Source: Prevotella sp. 10(H)
GTDB lineage: Bacteria > Bacteroidota > Bacteroidia > Bacteroidales > Dysgonomonadaceae
Direction of reading: 5' to 3'
NCBI RefSeq assembly: GCF_000711235.1
Contig: NZ_JOMI01000007.1
Location: 620,001-684,000, forward strand
Length of the DNA: 64,000 nt
Shown: piece after piece, positions 51,494 to 60,833 of the stretch
How the letters are laid out: every line of letters starts with the position of its first letter
Position numbering within the stretch: the stretch's first letter is position 1
Notes under the pieces: generated by a model
What the model was told of the DNA's origin: nothing
Databases searched by the model: none
Seen by the model: only the letters and a program-made list of their open reading frames with translations
Made by a program: the position numbers and the translations under genes

Positions 51494-52987
51494 TTAATAA
51501 TCACCTAGCCTCGACATATAAAGTCGTTTTCCGTCACTAGTATCTCTCTTTATCATGAACATGGAAAATGGTTTTATTTCCAGTAGGTCAACTTCGGAGA
51601 TTCCGTTTTTATTCTTTTCCAAATATGCATCATACCCTTTTTTTGTCCATAAATATGATTTTGAGATACCTCCCTCTTTTTTTGCCCATCGATAAAGAAA
51701 GAAAACGATATTCTGACGGCTGTAATTAGTGAACTCGGATGTGTCTACCTTTTTCCCATCCAGCCAGATCTGATTCTCGGCTCTTATACATGCTTTCCAT
51801 TCATCCTTATTGGGACTTCTTAACTTAATAGCATTCAGAGGGCCGTTGAAGTGAATATCTACTGTTCCGCGTTGTTCTTTCGTCATTCGTAAATATAGAG
51901 GATACAAGCGTTTCCAATCTTCGTCTGTCAAATCGAATGATTTCCATTCTACTTTAGTTCCAACATGAGATTCTTTATATTTATCGACAATACGTTTGTA
52001 TTCATTTAGTTCCTCCTGCGAAATACCACTTTCCGGAATAATCTTTTTATCCTGTATCTCGATGGATATTTTGGTCAGGATTTCAAATCCTCCGGCTGTC
52101 GTTTTTGCTGAAAAAATGCAGAATGCAATCAGAAACAGCGGAATAGTCATAACTTTTTTGCATATAATTTTCTTTTTAGATGTTATTTTCTTCATCATTA
52201 TTAGTCGCTTTTTAGTTATTAAATAATTAAAATTGCTGGCCAGAGTCAATTTATTTTTTTCGCCTATTTTGTCAATTAGCATCAACTGATAGGCAGATAT
52301 ATCATTACATTTCAATATTACATTTTCATCGGCTAAGAACTCGTGGTTAAGTTTTATCTTATTTTTATACCAATATACTACCGGATTGAACCAGAAAATA
52401 ACAGATAATAATTCAACGAAGAGGATGTCTATTGAATGTTTTTGCATTGCATGTGTATGCTCATGAAGCAGTATTTCTTCTTCAATATTTCTGTTTTGGA
52501 ATTCTTCTTTATCTATGAATATATAGTTGAGAAAACTGTATGGAACTGTTGCCCTTTCTGTCAAAACAAGCTTTGTCCCGAAATAATCCAGCTTCTCGCA
52601 TTTCTTTACAGAAGATATAAGCCTGTAGATATTTGTACAAAACCTAGTCAATAAAAGCAGACATACAGCAATATATGTAATCAGGGTCAGATATTTGGGA
52701 TTGACTATGCCCCGTTCGCCGGAAGCTGTAATTTGTGCTTTATTAGTAGCTATATAAGCTTCTTGAGCTATATTTTCCGGTTCGGATCCGACTACTATCG
52801 GTTCAATTATAGCTGGTATGCTTGAGCCAACCTCTATTTCTACAAGAGGAATAGTAATAGAAAATATAAGGCTACCCAATAAGAATATCCTTTTGAAGCG
52901 ATGCATTTTTTCTTTTTCCAGAAAGAAATGATATGCAAGAAGCGACAATGATGCGCATAGGGTCATTTTTAAAAGATATATAATCAT
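51494..52987 (-). CDS. BlaR1/MecR1-type M56 metallopeptidase sensor
   Basis: 497 residues. Membrane segments at about 5-23, 33-50, 100-120 and 190-205 embed an M56 peptidase domain. Its zinc motif is HEHTH (175-179) with a third ligand in LNHEFLAD (Glu216). A fifth hydrophobic segment near 273-290 is followed by about 200 periplasmic-looking residues with no penicillin-binding fold I recognise, so the ligand is open. In BlaR1/BlaI systems the sensor's protease activity relieves repression by the partner repressor. It overlaps the repressor gene by four bases, showing a coupled operon. Confidence 0.85.
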   Translation of the reverse strand: MIIYLLKMTLCASLSLLAYHFFLEKEKMHRFKRIFLLGSLIFSITIPLVEIEVGSSIPAIIEPIVVGSEPENIAQEAYIATNKAQITASGERGIVNPKYLTLITYIAVCLLLLTRFCTNIYRLISSVKKCEKLDYFGTKLVLTERATVPYSFLNYIFIDKEEFQNRNIEEEILLHEHTHAMQKHSIDILFVELLSVIFWFNPVVYWYKNKIKLNHEFLADENVILKCNDISAYQLMLIDKIGEKNKLTLASNFNYLITKKRLIMMKKITSKKKIICKKVMTIPLFLIAFCIFSAKTTAGGFEILTKISIEIQDKKIIPESGISQEELNEYKRIVDKYKESHVGTKVEWKSFDLTDEDWKRLYPLYLRMTKEQRGTVDIHFNGPLNAIKLRSPNKDEWKACIRAENQIWLDGKKVDTSEFTNYSRQNIVFFLYRWAKKEGGISKSYLWTKKGYDAYLEKNKNGISEVDLLEIKPFSMFMIKRDTSDGKRLYMSRLGDY

Positions 52988-53355
52988 AACTTTTTCTTTT
53001 TAATTTCCTGTTCTATAATTTTTTTCAGGTCTTCCAGTTCGGATGCAGACAGGTCACTGGTTTTGGTGAAAAAAGACGCAAACTGGAGAGCCGAATCGCC
53101 GAAGAAGTTCTTTATTATACCGTTTACATATTTTGAAAAATAATCTTCTTTCGAAATCAACGGATAATACTCTCTCGAATTTCCATATAACTTATACGAA
53201 ATAAAACCTTTCTCATGTATTCTCTTTAATAAGGTTGCGACTGTTGTTATCGCCGGTTTGGGTTCGGGGTAGCAATCCATTATATTTTTAGTGAATGCTT
53301 TGCCCAGATTCCATATATATTCCATCAGTTGCTCTTCTGTCTTGGATAACTTCAT
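52984..53355 (-). CDS. BlaI/MecI/CopY-family repressor
   Basis: 123 residues, standard for the family. The winged helix-turn-helix occupies the first 75 residues (LSKTEEQLMEYIWNLGKAFT, PAITTVATLLKRIHEKGFIS). The dimerisation helix follows with FFTKTSDLSASELEDLKKII. These repressors bind dyads and are inactivated by cleavage by the BlaR1-type partner downstream. The target here is at least its own promoter, where a matching dyad is seen. No beta-lactamase gene is adjacent. Confidence 0.9.
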   Translation of the reverse strand: MKLSKTEEQLMEYIWNLGKAFTKNIMDCYPEPKPAITTVATLLKRIHEKGFISYKLYGNSREYYPLISKEDYFSKYVNGIIKNFFGDSALQFASFFTKTSDLSASELEDLKKIIEQEIKKKKL

Positions 53356-53356
53356 T

Positions 53357-53412
53357 GTTCTACATTTTGAATATTTGTTCTACAAATGTAGAGTATATTT
53401 TTAATAAAACAA
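53357..53412 (-). promoter_or_regulatory. promoter and operator of the BlaI/BlaR1 pair
   Basis: On the minus strand TTG (53412-53410), 19 bases, then TACATTTG (53390-53383). The palindrome CTACAAATGTAG (53380-53391) covers the -7 element. A second half-site, TTCTACATTTTG, lies at 53358-53369. Spacing and sequence resemble known BlaI operators (TACA-N2-TGTA core). Confidence 0.65.
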
Positions 53413-53512
53413 TAGATAGGAAGATTTTTTTATTTTTTTATAAGCAAGAAATACATAGAATGTCAAATTCAGGGCTGTCAGTTTCTACCCGTCTCTTTTT
53501 TTACTATATTTA

Positions 53513-53546
53513 CATTCATAATTTATAACTCATATCTTATAATTAA
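53513..53546. repeat. CATAATTTATAACTCATATC-type repeat
   Basis: Contains TTCATAATTTATAACTCATA and CTTATAATTAAAAAG directly before the rpe start. It is related to the repeats that bracket the four-helix-bundle gene at 7010-7040 and 7376-7408. Confidence 0.5.
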
Positions 53547-53552
53547 AAAGAC

Positions 53553-54206
53553 ATGGCTCACAAAATAGCGCCTTCCCTTCTTTCGGCAAACTTCCTGAAT
53601 CTTCAGGCTGATATAGAAATGATCGATAACAGCGAGGCCGACTGGTTTCACTGCGATGTAATGGATGGGACATTCGTACCTAATATTTCGTTTGGTTTCC
53701 CTATCATAAAACAAATCAGTAAAATAGCGAAGAAACCGTTGGATGTACATCTGATGATAGTCAATCCTGATAAATATATCAATGAAGTAAAGGACGCAGG
53801 CGCATATATGATGAATGTGCATTACGAGGCCTGCACACATCTGCACCGTACGGTATCTGCAATCCATGATGCAGGGATGAAAGCAGGGGTGACGCTGAAT
53901 CCGCATACACCGGTTTCGTTGCTCGAGGATATTCTGCAGGATGTGGATATGGTGTTGTTGATGTCTGTTAACCCGGGATTTGGGGGCCAGAGATTTATCG
54001 AGCATACCCTTACAAAAGTTGCCCGGCTAAAAGAAATGATTTTGAAGAGAAATCTGCACACACTGATAGAAGTAGACGGTGGAGTGAACCTCGAAACGGG
54101 CAAGCTATTGGTGGATGCAGGCGCCGATGTGCTTGTCGCAGGTAACGCAGTCTTTGCTGACCCTGACCCGACGGAGATGATACATAAATTGAAAAGTCTC
54201 GCGTAA
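53553..54206 (+). CDS. rpe: ribulose-phosphate 3-epimerase
   Basis: 217 residues, normal length. TIM-barrel motifs are APSLLSANF, HCDVMDGTFVPN (metal His and Asp), DVHLMI, MSVNPGFGGQ and the phosphate-binding VDGGVN. It interconverts ribulose-5-phosphate and xylulose-5-phosphate in the pentose phosphate pathway. First gene of a plus-strand run with comEC 17 bases downstream. Confidence 0.96.
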   Translation: MAHKIAPSLLSANFLNLQADIEMIDNSEADWFHCDVMDGTFVPNISFGFPIIKQISKIAKKPLDVHLMIVNPDKYINEVKDAGAYMMNVHYEACTHLHRTVSAIHDAGMKAGVTLNPHTPVSLLEDILQDVDMVLLMSVNPGFGGQRFIEHTLTKVARLKEMILKRNLHTLIEVDGGVNLETGKLLVDAGADVLVAGNAVFADPDPTEMIHKLKSLA

Positions 54207-54223
54207 TATTTTGATTTGCGGGC

Positions 54224-55807
54224 ATGAAGAATCCGTTCTCTAAATTACCTTTTCTGTTCTTCCTGTTTCCGCTTGTAGCTGGAATATTATTACAATATTA
54301 TTTTCAGACAGCATATTTGAGCATAGCCTTTTTTCTTACAGGATTATCGGTTATGCTTTTTTCATACTTCATACCCGAAGATAAAGAATTTAGCTGGCGC
54401 TGGCTTTTTGGCGTTGGAGCCGCTTTTTTTCTGATCGGTGTCGGAATGGTATCGACTACTTTCCGGCAGGAAAAATCTTCATTTACTCTTTCCGATGAGA
54501 TAGAAGATTATACAGGAATAATAACCGATACGCCGCAGGAGAAGCAAAAAACAACAGCCTACAGGGTATACCTGCCGGATGAAGATAAGCAGGTTGTCTG
54601 CTATCTGCAACGGGATTCACTTAATGTGCACAGGCTTCAACCCGGAGAAATAATTAATTTTCGGGGAAAGATACAGGAGTTTCAGAATATAGGAGATTTC
54701 GATTATGTTCGTTATATGTACGATCAGGGCTTTATCGGTTCTGTCTATTTACCTAACCATTCGTGGCAATCGGCGGGAGGGGTTTCATCCTCGCTTAAAT
54801 ATACCGCATTGCGTTGCCGGCAGCATATAATGGACTTTTATAAATCGTTGGATTTTACCGATACCGAATATAGTATTCTCTCAGCTTTGACGCTCGGGTA
54901 TCAGAACGATCTGACCGATGATATAAAGCAAGGATTCAGGACTACAGGTACGGTACATGTACTTTCGGTCAGCGGTTTGCACGTTGGGATAATCTATCTG
55001 ATGATAAGCTTTCTGTTAAGTTTTATTCGCAAGGGCACAAAATATTATTGGCTGAAGCCTGTATTTATTATTTTGCTGCTCTGGGTTTATGCTTTCATCA
55101 CAGGTTTACCGCCCTCGGTCGTGCGGGCTAGTGGAATGCTTACAGTCTTTTGTGCGGGGGAAATTTTCGGGCGGAAAAGTTTTTCTATGCATGCGCTGTT
55201 TATCGCTGCGTTCTTTATTCTGCTGATAAATCCTTTTACATTATTTGATATCGGGTTTCAGCTAAGTTTTGTGTCGGTGCTTTCCATTCTATATTTGCAG
55301 CCGAAAGCATCATCTTTGCTCAAGATAGATAATAAATTACTTCGAAATATATGGCAAATGTTTACCTTGTCGGTAGTTGCGCAGCTTGCCACATTTCCAT
55401 TGTGTTTGTATTATTTCGGCACATTCCCTACTTATTTCTTTGTGACGAATCTTTTGATAGTACCATTGGTCACTCTTATTACTTATTCGGTAGCCGGAAT
55501 TGCTCTGGCAAGGTTATTAACGTTGATTTTTGCAGAGTGGAGTTACTATTTTTATTACCTGCCGGTAAAAATACTTCAGATATTGGTGCAGGTTATGACT
55601 ACAATTATCCGTTTTTTCGAAAGCCTGCCTTTTGCCCTTATAAATGAGATGAAGATATCCTTTGCCGATATGATATTTATATATGTATTTATAATAGGGT
55701 TGCTTGTTTTTATGATTTATAAGCAGGCAAAGGGGTTGATTGCAGCATTATTTTCAGTTTTGTCTATTCTCATAGTACACATTCTTAATAACCTCAATAT
55801 ATTCTAA
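54224..55807 (+). CDS. comEC: ComEC/Rec2-like DNA uptake membrane protein
   Basis: 527 residues with about ten hydrophobic segments. An N-terminal membrane pair is followed by a soluble OB-like DUF4131 region (about 80-160) and the ComEC 'competence' domain with VHVLSVSGLHVGIIY, TGLPPSVVRASGML and NPFTLFDIGFQLSF. The C-terminal metallo-beta-lactamase domain of Bacillus ComEC is absent, as is common in Bacteroidota. It should form the inner-membrane channel for single-stranded DNA uptake. Confidence 0.88.
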   Translation: MKNPFSKLPFLFFLFPLVAGILLQYYFQTAYLSIAFFLTGLSVMLFSYFIPEDKEFSWRWLFGVGAAFFLIGVGMVSTTFRQEKSSFTLSDEIEDYTGIITDTPQEKQKTTAYRVYLPDEDKQVVCYLQRDSLNVHRLQPGEIINFRGKIQEFQNIGDFDYVRYMYDQGFIGSVYLPNHSWQSAGGVSSSLKYTALRCRQHIMDFYKSLDFTDTEYSILSALTLGYQNDLTDDIKQGFRTTGTVHVLSVSGLHVGIIYLMISFLLSFIRKGTKYYWLKPVFIILLLWVYAFITGLPPSVVRASGMLTVFCAGEIFGRKSFSMHALFIAAFFILLINPFTLFDIGFQLSFVSVLSILYLQPKASSLLKIDNKLLRNIWQMFTLSVVAQLATFPLCLYYFGTFPTYFFVTNLLIVPLVTLITYSVAGIALARLLTLIFAEWSYYFYYLPVKILQILVQVMTTIIRFFESLPFALINEMKISFADMIFIYVFIIGLLVFMIYKQAKGLIAALFSVLSILIVHILNNLNIF

Positions 55808-55926
55808 AGAATGTCAAAAATTGAATCTTAATCGATATGAATATACCCGAAAATGATGCTTCAAGTCCGTTTTTTTAGTATTTTTGTGCCTGCAATGAAC
55901 AGGATTTTAAGAGAAAGAGTAATTAA

Positions 55927-56958
55927 ATGATTTCAAAGATAATAGCGAGCCAGAAGATAACAGCGGTAGAAGAACTACTCGACAAATATGAAAAGATTGT
56001 TATTGTAACGCATGTATCGCCCGACGGCGATGCCATCGGTTCGTCTTTGGGGTTATATCATTATCTGAACGATTTGGGCAATAACGTAAATGTAATTGTA
56101 CCCAATTCTTTTCCCGATTTCCTGAAATGGATTCCCGGAGCAAAAGAGATACTCGATTATGAGAAATATCCTGAATTTGCACAGAAATTGATAGCAGAGG
56201 CTGAACTTATATTTTGTCTCGATTTTAATATACCTAAAAGAGCATTCCATCTAGGCCCGCTTATCGAGGCGTCGAAAGCAAAAAAAGTGCTGATAGATCA
56301 TCATCCCGAGCCATCTGACTTTTGTGATGTGATGATTTCTTATCCTGAAATATCATCGACAAGTGAATTGATATTCCGCCTTATTTGCCGTATGGGTGAT
56401 TTTGAGGCGATGAGTTATGAAAGTGCAACGGCTATTTATACCGGAATGATGACCGATACGGGAGCATTTACTTACAATTCTAACAGTGCGGAGATTTATT
56501 ATATTATCGGCGAACTATTGAAAAAAGGTATAAATAAAGACCAGATATATTCGAATGTATATCATAACTACTCCGAAGACCGTTACAGGATGTTGGGTTT
56601 TACCCTGTCGGAGAAGATGAAAATATATCCCGAATACCGGACTGCATTGATTTGGTTGACTAATGAAGAGCAGAACAAGTTCCATGTAAAGAAAGGTGAT
56701 ACCGAAGGTTTTGCCAATCTGCCACTAAATATAAAGGGAATTATTTTTTCAGTTTTTATCCGTGAAGACAATGAAATGATAAAAATTTCGTTTCGTTCAC
56801 AGGAAACATTCCCTAGTAATAAGTTTGCCGCGCAATGTTATAATGGGGGAGGGCACCTGAATGCTGCCGGAGGCGAGTTTTACGGGACAATGGATGAGGC
56901 GATAGCCATATTTGAAAATGCATTGCCCGAATATGCCGATTTATTAAAAAAGAAATAA
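55927..56958 (+). CDS. DHH/DHHA1 phosphoesterase, NrnA-like
   Basis: 343 residues. The DHH domain has VTHVSPDGDAIGSSLGL (30-42), FCLDFN, IDHHPEP and DTGAF; the DHHA1 domain ends in GGGHLNAAGGEF. This layout is that of NrnA, which degrades oligoribonucleotides and 3'-phosphoadenosine 5'-phosphate. A cyclic-dinucleotide phosphodiesterase role cannot be excluded but GdpP-type PAS and GGDEF domains are missing. TATTTTTG (55879-55886) is a candidate -7 element. Confidence 0.88.
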   Translation: MISKIIASQKITAVEELLDKYEKIVIVTHVSPDGDAIGSSLGLYHYLNDLGNNVNVIVPNSFPDFLKWIPGAKEILDYEKYPEFAQKLIAEAELIFCLDFNIPKRAFHLGPLIEASKAKKVLIDHHPEPSDFCDVMISYPEISSTSELIFRLICRMGDFEAMSYESATAIYTGMMTDTGAFTYNSNSAEIYYIIGELLKKGINKDQIYSNVYHNYSEDRYRMLGFTLSEKMKIYPEYRTALIWLTNEEQNKFHVKKGDTEGFANLPLNIKGIIFSVFIREDNEMIKISFRSQETFPSNKFAAQCYNGGGHLNAAGGEFYGTMDEAIAIFENALPEYADLLKKK

Positions 56959-56984
56959 GCTATATACGACTAAATAAAAAATAC

Positions 56985-57593
56985 ATGAAGAAGATTATTA
57001 GTATAATATTTGTTTTCGTTGGTTTGGCTCTCGCTTTTTCAGCATGTGGCGGAGAAACATACGCAGATAAGCTGAAAAAAGAGAAAAAAGGGATTGAACG
57101 TTTTATAAACGACAATAGAATAACAACCAGAGGCACATATCCGGCAGATCATAAGTTTGCCGAAAATGAATATTATCTCGATCCTAATACGGGCGTATAC
57201 ATCCGGGTTATCGATCCGGGAGATGAAACACGTCCCGTGAAAGGAAAAACGGATGTATATCTGAATTACGAAACTATTCTTAACTTGCTGAATGAAAATG
57301 ACACTGTAGCCAGTAATAATTTTCAGGGATATTTAATGACATTCAAATATGGTAGCCCGTCTACTTATACCGGTAATTCGACAGCCTCTACTGCTGCTAC
57401 ACAGATGTATTACTTCTTGTCTCCTGCATGTGTATTGCCGCTCGAGCAAGGCTTGGGCAACAAAGCAGAGGTAAGTCTTATCGTACCCTTTGCAAGCGGG
57501 TCTACAGAACAGCAAAGAAGTTATATACCGTTCTTCTATAAGCGTTTGATTTACAATTTTATTGTAGATGAGCCTGAAGCAACCGAAGAATAG
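56985..57593 (+). CDS. DUF4827 lipoprotein
   Basis: 202 residues. The lipoprotein signal ends LAFSAC. The mature part fits DUF4827 (ETYADKLKKEKKGIERFINDN near the N-terminus, YYLDPNTGVYIRVIDPGD, and VPFASGSTEQQRSYIPFFYKRLIY), a fold related to FKBP-type peptidyl-prolyl isomerases. Activity is unproven. It stands between the NrnA-like gene and glmM, 15 bases before the latter, so cotranscription with glmM is likely. Confidence 0.82.
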   Translation: MKKIISIIFVFVGLALAFSACGGETYADKLKKEKKGIERFINDNRITTRGTYPADHKFAENEYYLDPNTGVYIRVIDPGDETRPVKGKTDVYLNYETILNLLNENDTVASNNFQGYLMTFKYGSPSTYTGNSTASTAATQMYYFLSPACVLPLEQGLGNKAEVSLIVPFASGSTEQQRSYIPFFYKRLIYNFIVDEPEATEE

Positions 57594-57607
57594 AAAACAA
57601 AATACAA

Positions 57608-58993
57608 ATGACCTTAATTAAATCCATTTCAGGAATCAGGGGTACTATCGGCGGTAGAGCCGGGGAAGGCCTCAATCCGCTCGATACTGTAAAATTCGTA
57701 TCGGCATATGCAGCCTTTATAAGGGAAAATGTAAAAAACAGTTCGAATGCGATTGTCGTAGGACGAGATGCCCGCATTTCGGGTAAGATGATGGAGCAGA
57801 TTGTTGTCGGTACACTGATGGGTATGGGTTTCGACGTGGTAAATATCGGTTTGGCTACCACCCCGACAACCGAACTGGCCGTAGCTATGGAAAATGCTGC
57901 CGGGGGTATTATCCTTACCGCCAGCCATAATCCGAAACAATGGAATGCATTGAAGCTGCTGAATGAAAAAGGCGAATTCCTGAATGCAAAAGAAGGAGAA
58001 GAAGTCCTTAAAATTGCAGAAAGCGAAGAGTTTCTTTTTGCACATGTCGACCATTTAGGAAAAGTAAAAGAAAAAGATTATACTGATAAACATATTCAGG
58101 CTGTCTTAGGCCTTGAACTTGTAGATGTTGAGGCAATTAAAGCAGCAGATTTTGAAGTGGCTATCGATTGCGTCAATTCAGTTGGTGGAATTGTTCTGCC
58201 TAAGTTGCTGAAAGCTTTAGGTGTAAACAAAATCAACGAATTGTATTGCACACCTAACGGGGAATTTCCACACAATCCTGAACCACTACCCGAACATCTG
58301 AAAGATATATCCGACATGATGAAAACAACATCGTCGGATGTCGGTTTCGTAGTTGACCCGGATGTCGACCGTCTGGCGATTATTTCCGAAAACGGCGATA
58401 TGTTCGGAGAAGAATATACGCTGGTAGCGGTAGCCGATTATGTATTGAAACATACACCGGGCAATACTGTTTCGAACTTGAGTTCGAGTCGTGCATTGCG
58501 CGATGTTACCCGCAGATACGGCTGTGAATACAATGCTGCAGCAGTAGGAGAAGTGAATGTAACTACTCAGATGAAAGCAACTGATGCCGTTATAGGAGGC
58601 GAAGGTAATGGCGGGATCATATATCCGGCAAGCCATTACGGACGAGATGCATTGGTGGGTATCGCCCTATTCCTGTCGCATATGGCGCACGAAAAGAAGA
58701 AAGTAAGCGAAATACGGGCTTCTTATCCGCAATACTTTATCGCTAAACAAAAGGTTGAACTTACACCGGGGCTCGATGTTGACGGTATACTCAAAACTGT
58801 AAAAGAAAAGTTCATCCAGTATGATGTAACCGATATCGACGGTGTAAAGATTGATTTTCCCGACAAATGGGTACATCTTCGTAAGTCGAATACCGAACCT
58901 ATTATCCGCGTATACTCCGAAGCGCATAGTATGAAAGAGGCCGAAGATATTGGCGGTGAGATAATGGAAGTAATCCGACAGTTAGCAAAATGA
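57608..58993 (+). CDS. glmM: phosphoglucosamine mutase
   Basis: 461 residues. The alpha-D-phosphohexomutase family motifs are ISGIRGTIGG, the phosphoserine loop ILTASHNPKQWN with Ser106, the metal-binding DPDVDRLAI, GEGNGGIIYP and the C-terminal phosphate-binding RKSNTEPIIRVYSEA. It converts glucosamine-6-phosphate to glucosamine-1-phosphate for UDP-GlcNAc. Homologues in Bacteroidota are annotated as GlmM; other hexose specificity is less likely. A strong terminator follows. Confidence 0.88.
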   Translation: MTLIKSISGIRGTIGGRAGEGLNPLDTVKFVSAYAAFIRENVKNSSNAIVVGRDARISGKMMEQIVVGTLMGMGFDVVNIGLATTPTTELAVAMENAAGGIILTASHNPKQWNALKLLNEKGEFLNAKEGEEVLKIAESEEFLFAHVDHLGKVKEKDYTDKHIQAVLGLELVDVEAIKAADFEVAIDCVNSVGGIVLPKLLKALGVNKINELYCTPNGEFPHNPEPLPEHLKDISDMMKTTSSDVGFVVDPDVDRLAIISENGDMFGEEYTLVAVADYVLKHTPGNTVSNLSSSRALRDVTRRYGCEYNAAAVGEVNVTTQMKATDAVIGGEGNGGIIYPASHYGRDALVGIALFLSHMAHEKKKVSEIRASYPQYFIAKQKVELTPGLDVDGILKTVKEKFIQYDVTDIDGVKIDFPDKWVHLRKSNTEPIIRVYSEAHSMKEAEDIGGEIMEVIRQLAK

Positions 58994-59017
58994 TGACTAT
59001 TACATAAATAAAATAGT

Positions 59018-59060
59018 AGGATAACAATCTTTTTCTTTATAGATTTGTTATCCTTTTTTT
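59018..59060 (+). terminator. glmM terminator
   Basis: Perfect 10-bp stem AGGATAACAA (59018-59027) and TTGTTATCCT (59045-59054), then a seven-T tail. Confidence 0.85.
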
Positions 59061-59079
59061 ATGTATAAAATGAAACTAT

Positions 59080-59769
59080 ATGGCAAAGACAGAGGTATTT
59101 AAGGGCTTTACTCCCGAAACTTTCAGGTTCTTCAACGACCTGAAAGAGAATAATTATAAAGAATGGTTCGACGCCCATAAACATATATACGAAAAGGTGG
59201 TACTTAATCCTTTGAAAGCATTGGTAACGACCTTGTCGCCGACCATGTATAATATCGACCCTGCATTCGAATTACGGCCGCACCGTTGCTTGTCGAGAAT
59301 ATACAGGGATATTCGTTTTTCAAAAAACAAAGACCCTTATAAAGATTTTATGTGGATGGCGTTCCAGATACCCGTAACAAACGATATCTGGAAAGATTAC
59401 CCGGGTTATTATCTTGAAATATCCGGTGAGGGGTATGCGCTCGGACTCGGTCTTTTCCAGCCGAAGAAAAAAGTAATGGATGCTTTCAGGGAGGAAATAA
59501 CTTATGATGCCGAAGAATTTCAACGTGTAACGCAAAAAGCTGTACTGGATAGGGGGTATGAAATAAACGGTGAGGAATATAAACGCCCCATACCGAACGA
59601 TCTACCTGAATATTTTCAACCATGGATGCACCGCAAAGGTATATGGGTAAGCAAAAGAAGACCTGTAGGGGAAGAATTATTCTCTGCTGATTTTGCCAAC
59701 CTGATGAAAGAAGACTTCGAGGCTATGGAATGGCTGTACAATTTTATGAAAGAAGTAACATTAGAATAA
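59080..59769 (+). CDS. DUF2461 (TIGR02453) family protein
   Basis: 229 residues. Family features are FKGFTPETFRFFNDLKENNYKEWFDAHK at the start (given in outline), RIYRDIRFSKNKDPYKDF, and the aromatic GYYLEISGEG block. It has no signal peptide, membrane segment or known catalytic motif. Function is unknown. Its ATG lies 26 bases past the terminator stem of glmM, so it likely has its own promoter. Confidence 0.9.
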   Translation: MAKTEVFKGFTPETFRFFNDLKENNYKEWFDAHKHIYEKVVLNPLKALVTTLSPTMYNIDPAFELRPHRCLSRIYRDIRFSKNKDPYKDFMWMAFQIPVTNDIWKDYPGYYLEISGEGYALGLGLFQPKKKVMDAFREEITYDAEEFQRVTQKAVLDRGYEINGEEYKRPIPNDLPEYFQPWMHRKGIWVSKRRPVGEELFSADFANLMKEDFEAMEWLYNFMKEVTLE

Positions 59770-59822
59770 AATTAAGAACTAATTATCATATTTTTTAAAA
59801 CTTAAAACTAAAATAAAACTCA

Positions 59823-60719
59823 ATGAAAAAAATCAGAGCAGCAATTGTCGGATACGGAAATATCGGACAATATGTATTGGATGCGATTCTTTCATCGCCC
59901 GATTTTGAAGTAGCTGGTATCGTCCGCCGCGACCCGACCAGTGTTCCGTACGAACTAAAAAAATATAATGTAGTAGCAGGAGTTGACGAGCTCGAGAATG
60001 TAGATGTGGCCATCCTTTGCACGCCTACACGCCGTGTAGAAGAATACGCAAAGAAATGTCTGGCTATGGGTATTAATACTGTCGACAGTTACGATATTCA
60101 TGGAGGAATTGTCGATCTGCGTAGATCTTTGGATGCTGTGGCTAAGGAATATAAGGCGGTATCTATCATCTCGGCAGGATGGGATCCGGGAACAGATTCT
60201 ATCGTTCGTTCCATGTTCGAATTTATGGCGCCTAAAGGCATTACATATACTAATTTCGGTCCGGGTATGAGTATGGGGCACACTGTTGCAGTGAAAGCTA
60301 TAAAAGGAGTGAAAGCAGCCCTTTCTATGACTATACCTGTTGGTACAGGAATTCATCGTCGTATGGTATATATTGAAGTAGAAGAAGGGCATAAATTTGC
60401 CGATGTAGCTGCCGCTATAAAAGCTGATGACTATTTCGCCCATGATGAAACACATGTTATGCAGGTAGAATCTGTGGATGACCTCAAAGATATGGGACAC
60501 GGCGTGAATATGGTGCGTAAAGGTGTTTCAGGTGATACTCAGAACCAGCTTCTGGACTTCAATATGAAGATAAACAACCCTGCGCTTACTGCTCAGGTGC
60601 TTGTGGCTTCGGCGCGTGCAAGTATGAAGCAGCAGCCGGGAGCATATACGATGATAGAAGTGCCTGTTATCGATTATATTTACGGTGATAAGGAAGCTTT
60701 GATAAAGAAACTGGTATAA
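59823..60719 (+). CDS. ddh: meso-diaminopimelate dehydrogenase
   Basis: 298 residues, close to Bacteroidota Ddh. The NADPH-binding Rossmann loop is VGYGNIGQYVL (9-19). Further motifs are CTPTRRVEEYAKKCL, VDSYDIHG and SAGWDPGTDSIVRSMFE, the Ddh signature, with the C-terminal MKQQPGAYTMIEVP. It catalyses reversible reductive amination of tetrahydrodipicolinate to meso-DAP, the short lysine/peptidoglycan route. Expressed alone as far as seen. Confidence 0.93.
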   Translation: MKKIRAAIVGYGNIGQYVLDAILSSPDFEVAGIVRRDPTSVPYELKKYNVVAGVDELENVDVAILCTPTRRVEEYAKKCLAMGINTVDSYDIHGGIVDLRRSLDAVAKEYKAVSIISAGWDPGTDSIVRSMFEFMAPKGITYTNFGPGMSMGHTVAVKAIKGVKAALSMTIPVGTGIHRRMVYIEVEEGHKFADVAAAIKADDYFAHDETHVMQVESVDDLKDMGHGVNMVRKGVSGDTQNQLLDFNMKINNPALTAQVLVASARASMKQQPGAYTMIEVPVIDYIYGDKEALIKKLV

Positions 60720-60721
60720 AT

Positions 60722-60826
60722 CAGTTATAAGTTACTTTGTCCTCTGTGGACAGTTGCGAGTTACAAGCTGGCAGTAGATATGCCAAAAGCTTGTAACTCG
60801 TAACTTGTAACTTATAATTTGTAATT
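60722..60826. repeat. 105-base imperfect palindromic element
   Basis: The left arm CAGTTATAAGTTACTTTGTC then CTCTGTGGAC and AGTTGCGAGTTACAAGCT is mirrored by AGCTTGTAACTCGTAACTTG followed by TAACTTATAATTTG. It fills the whole gap between ddh and ispE. Its left half is a copy of 16558-16600. Confidence 0.65.
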
Positions 60827-60833
60827 CAAAAAT

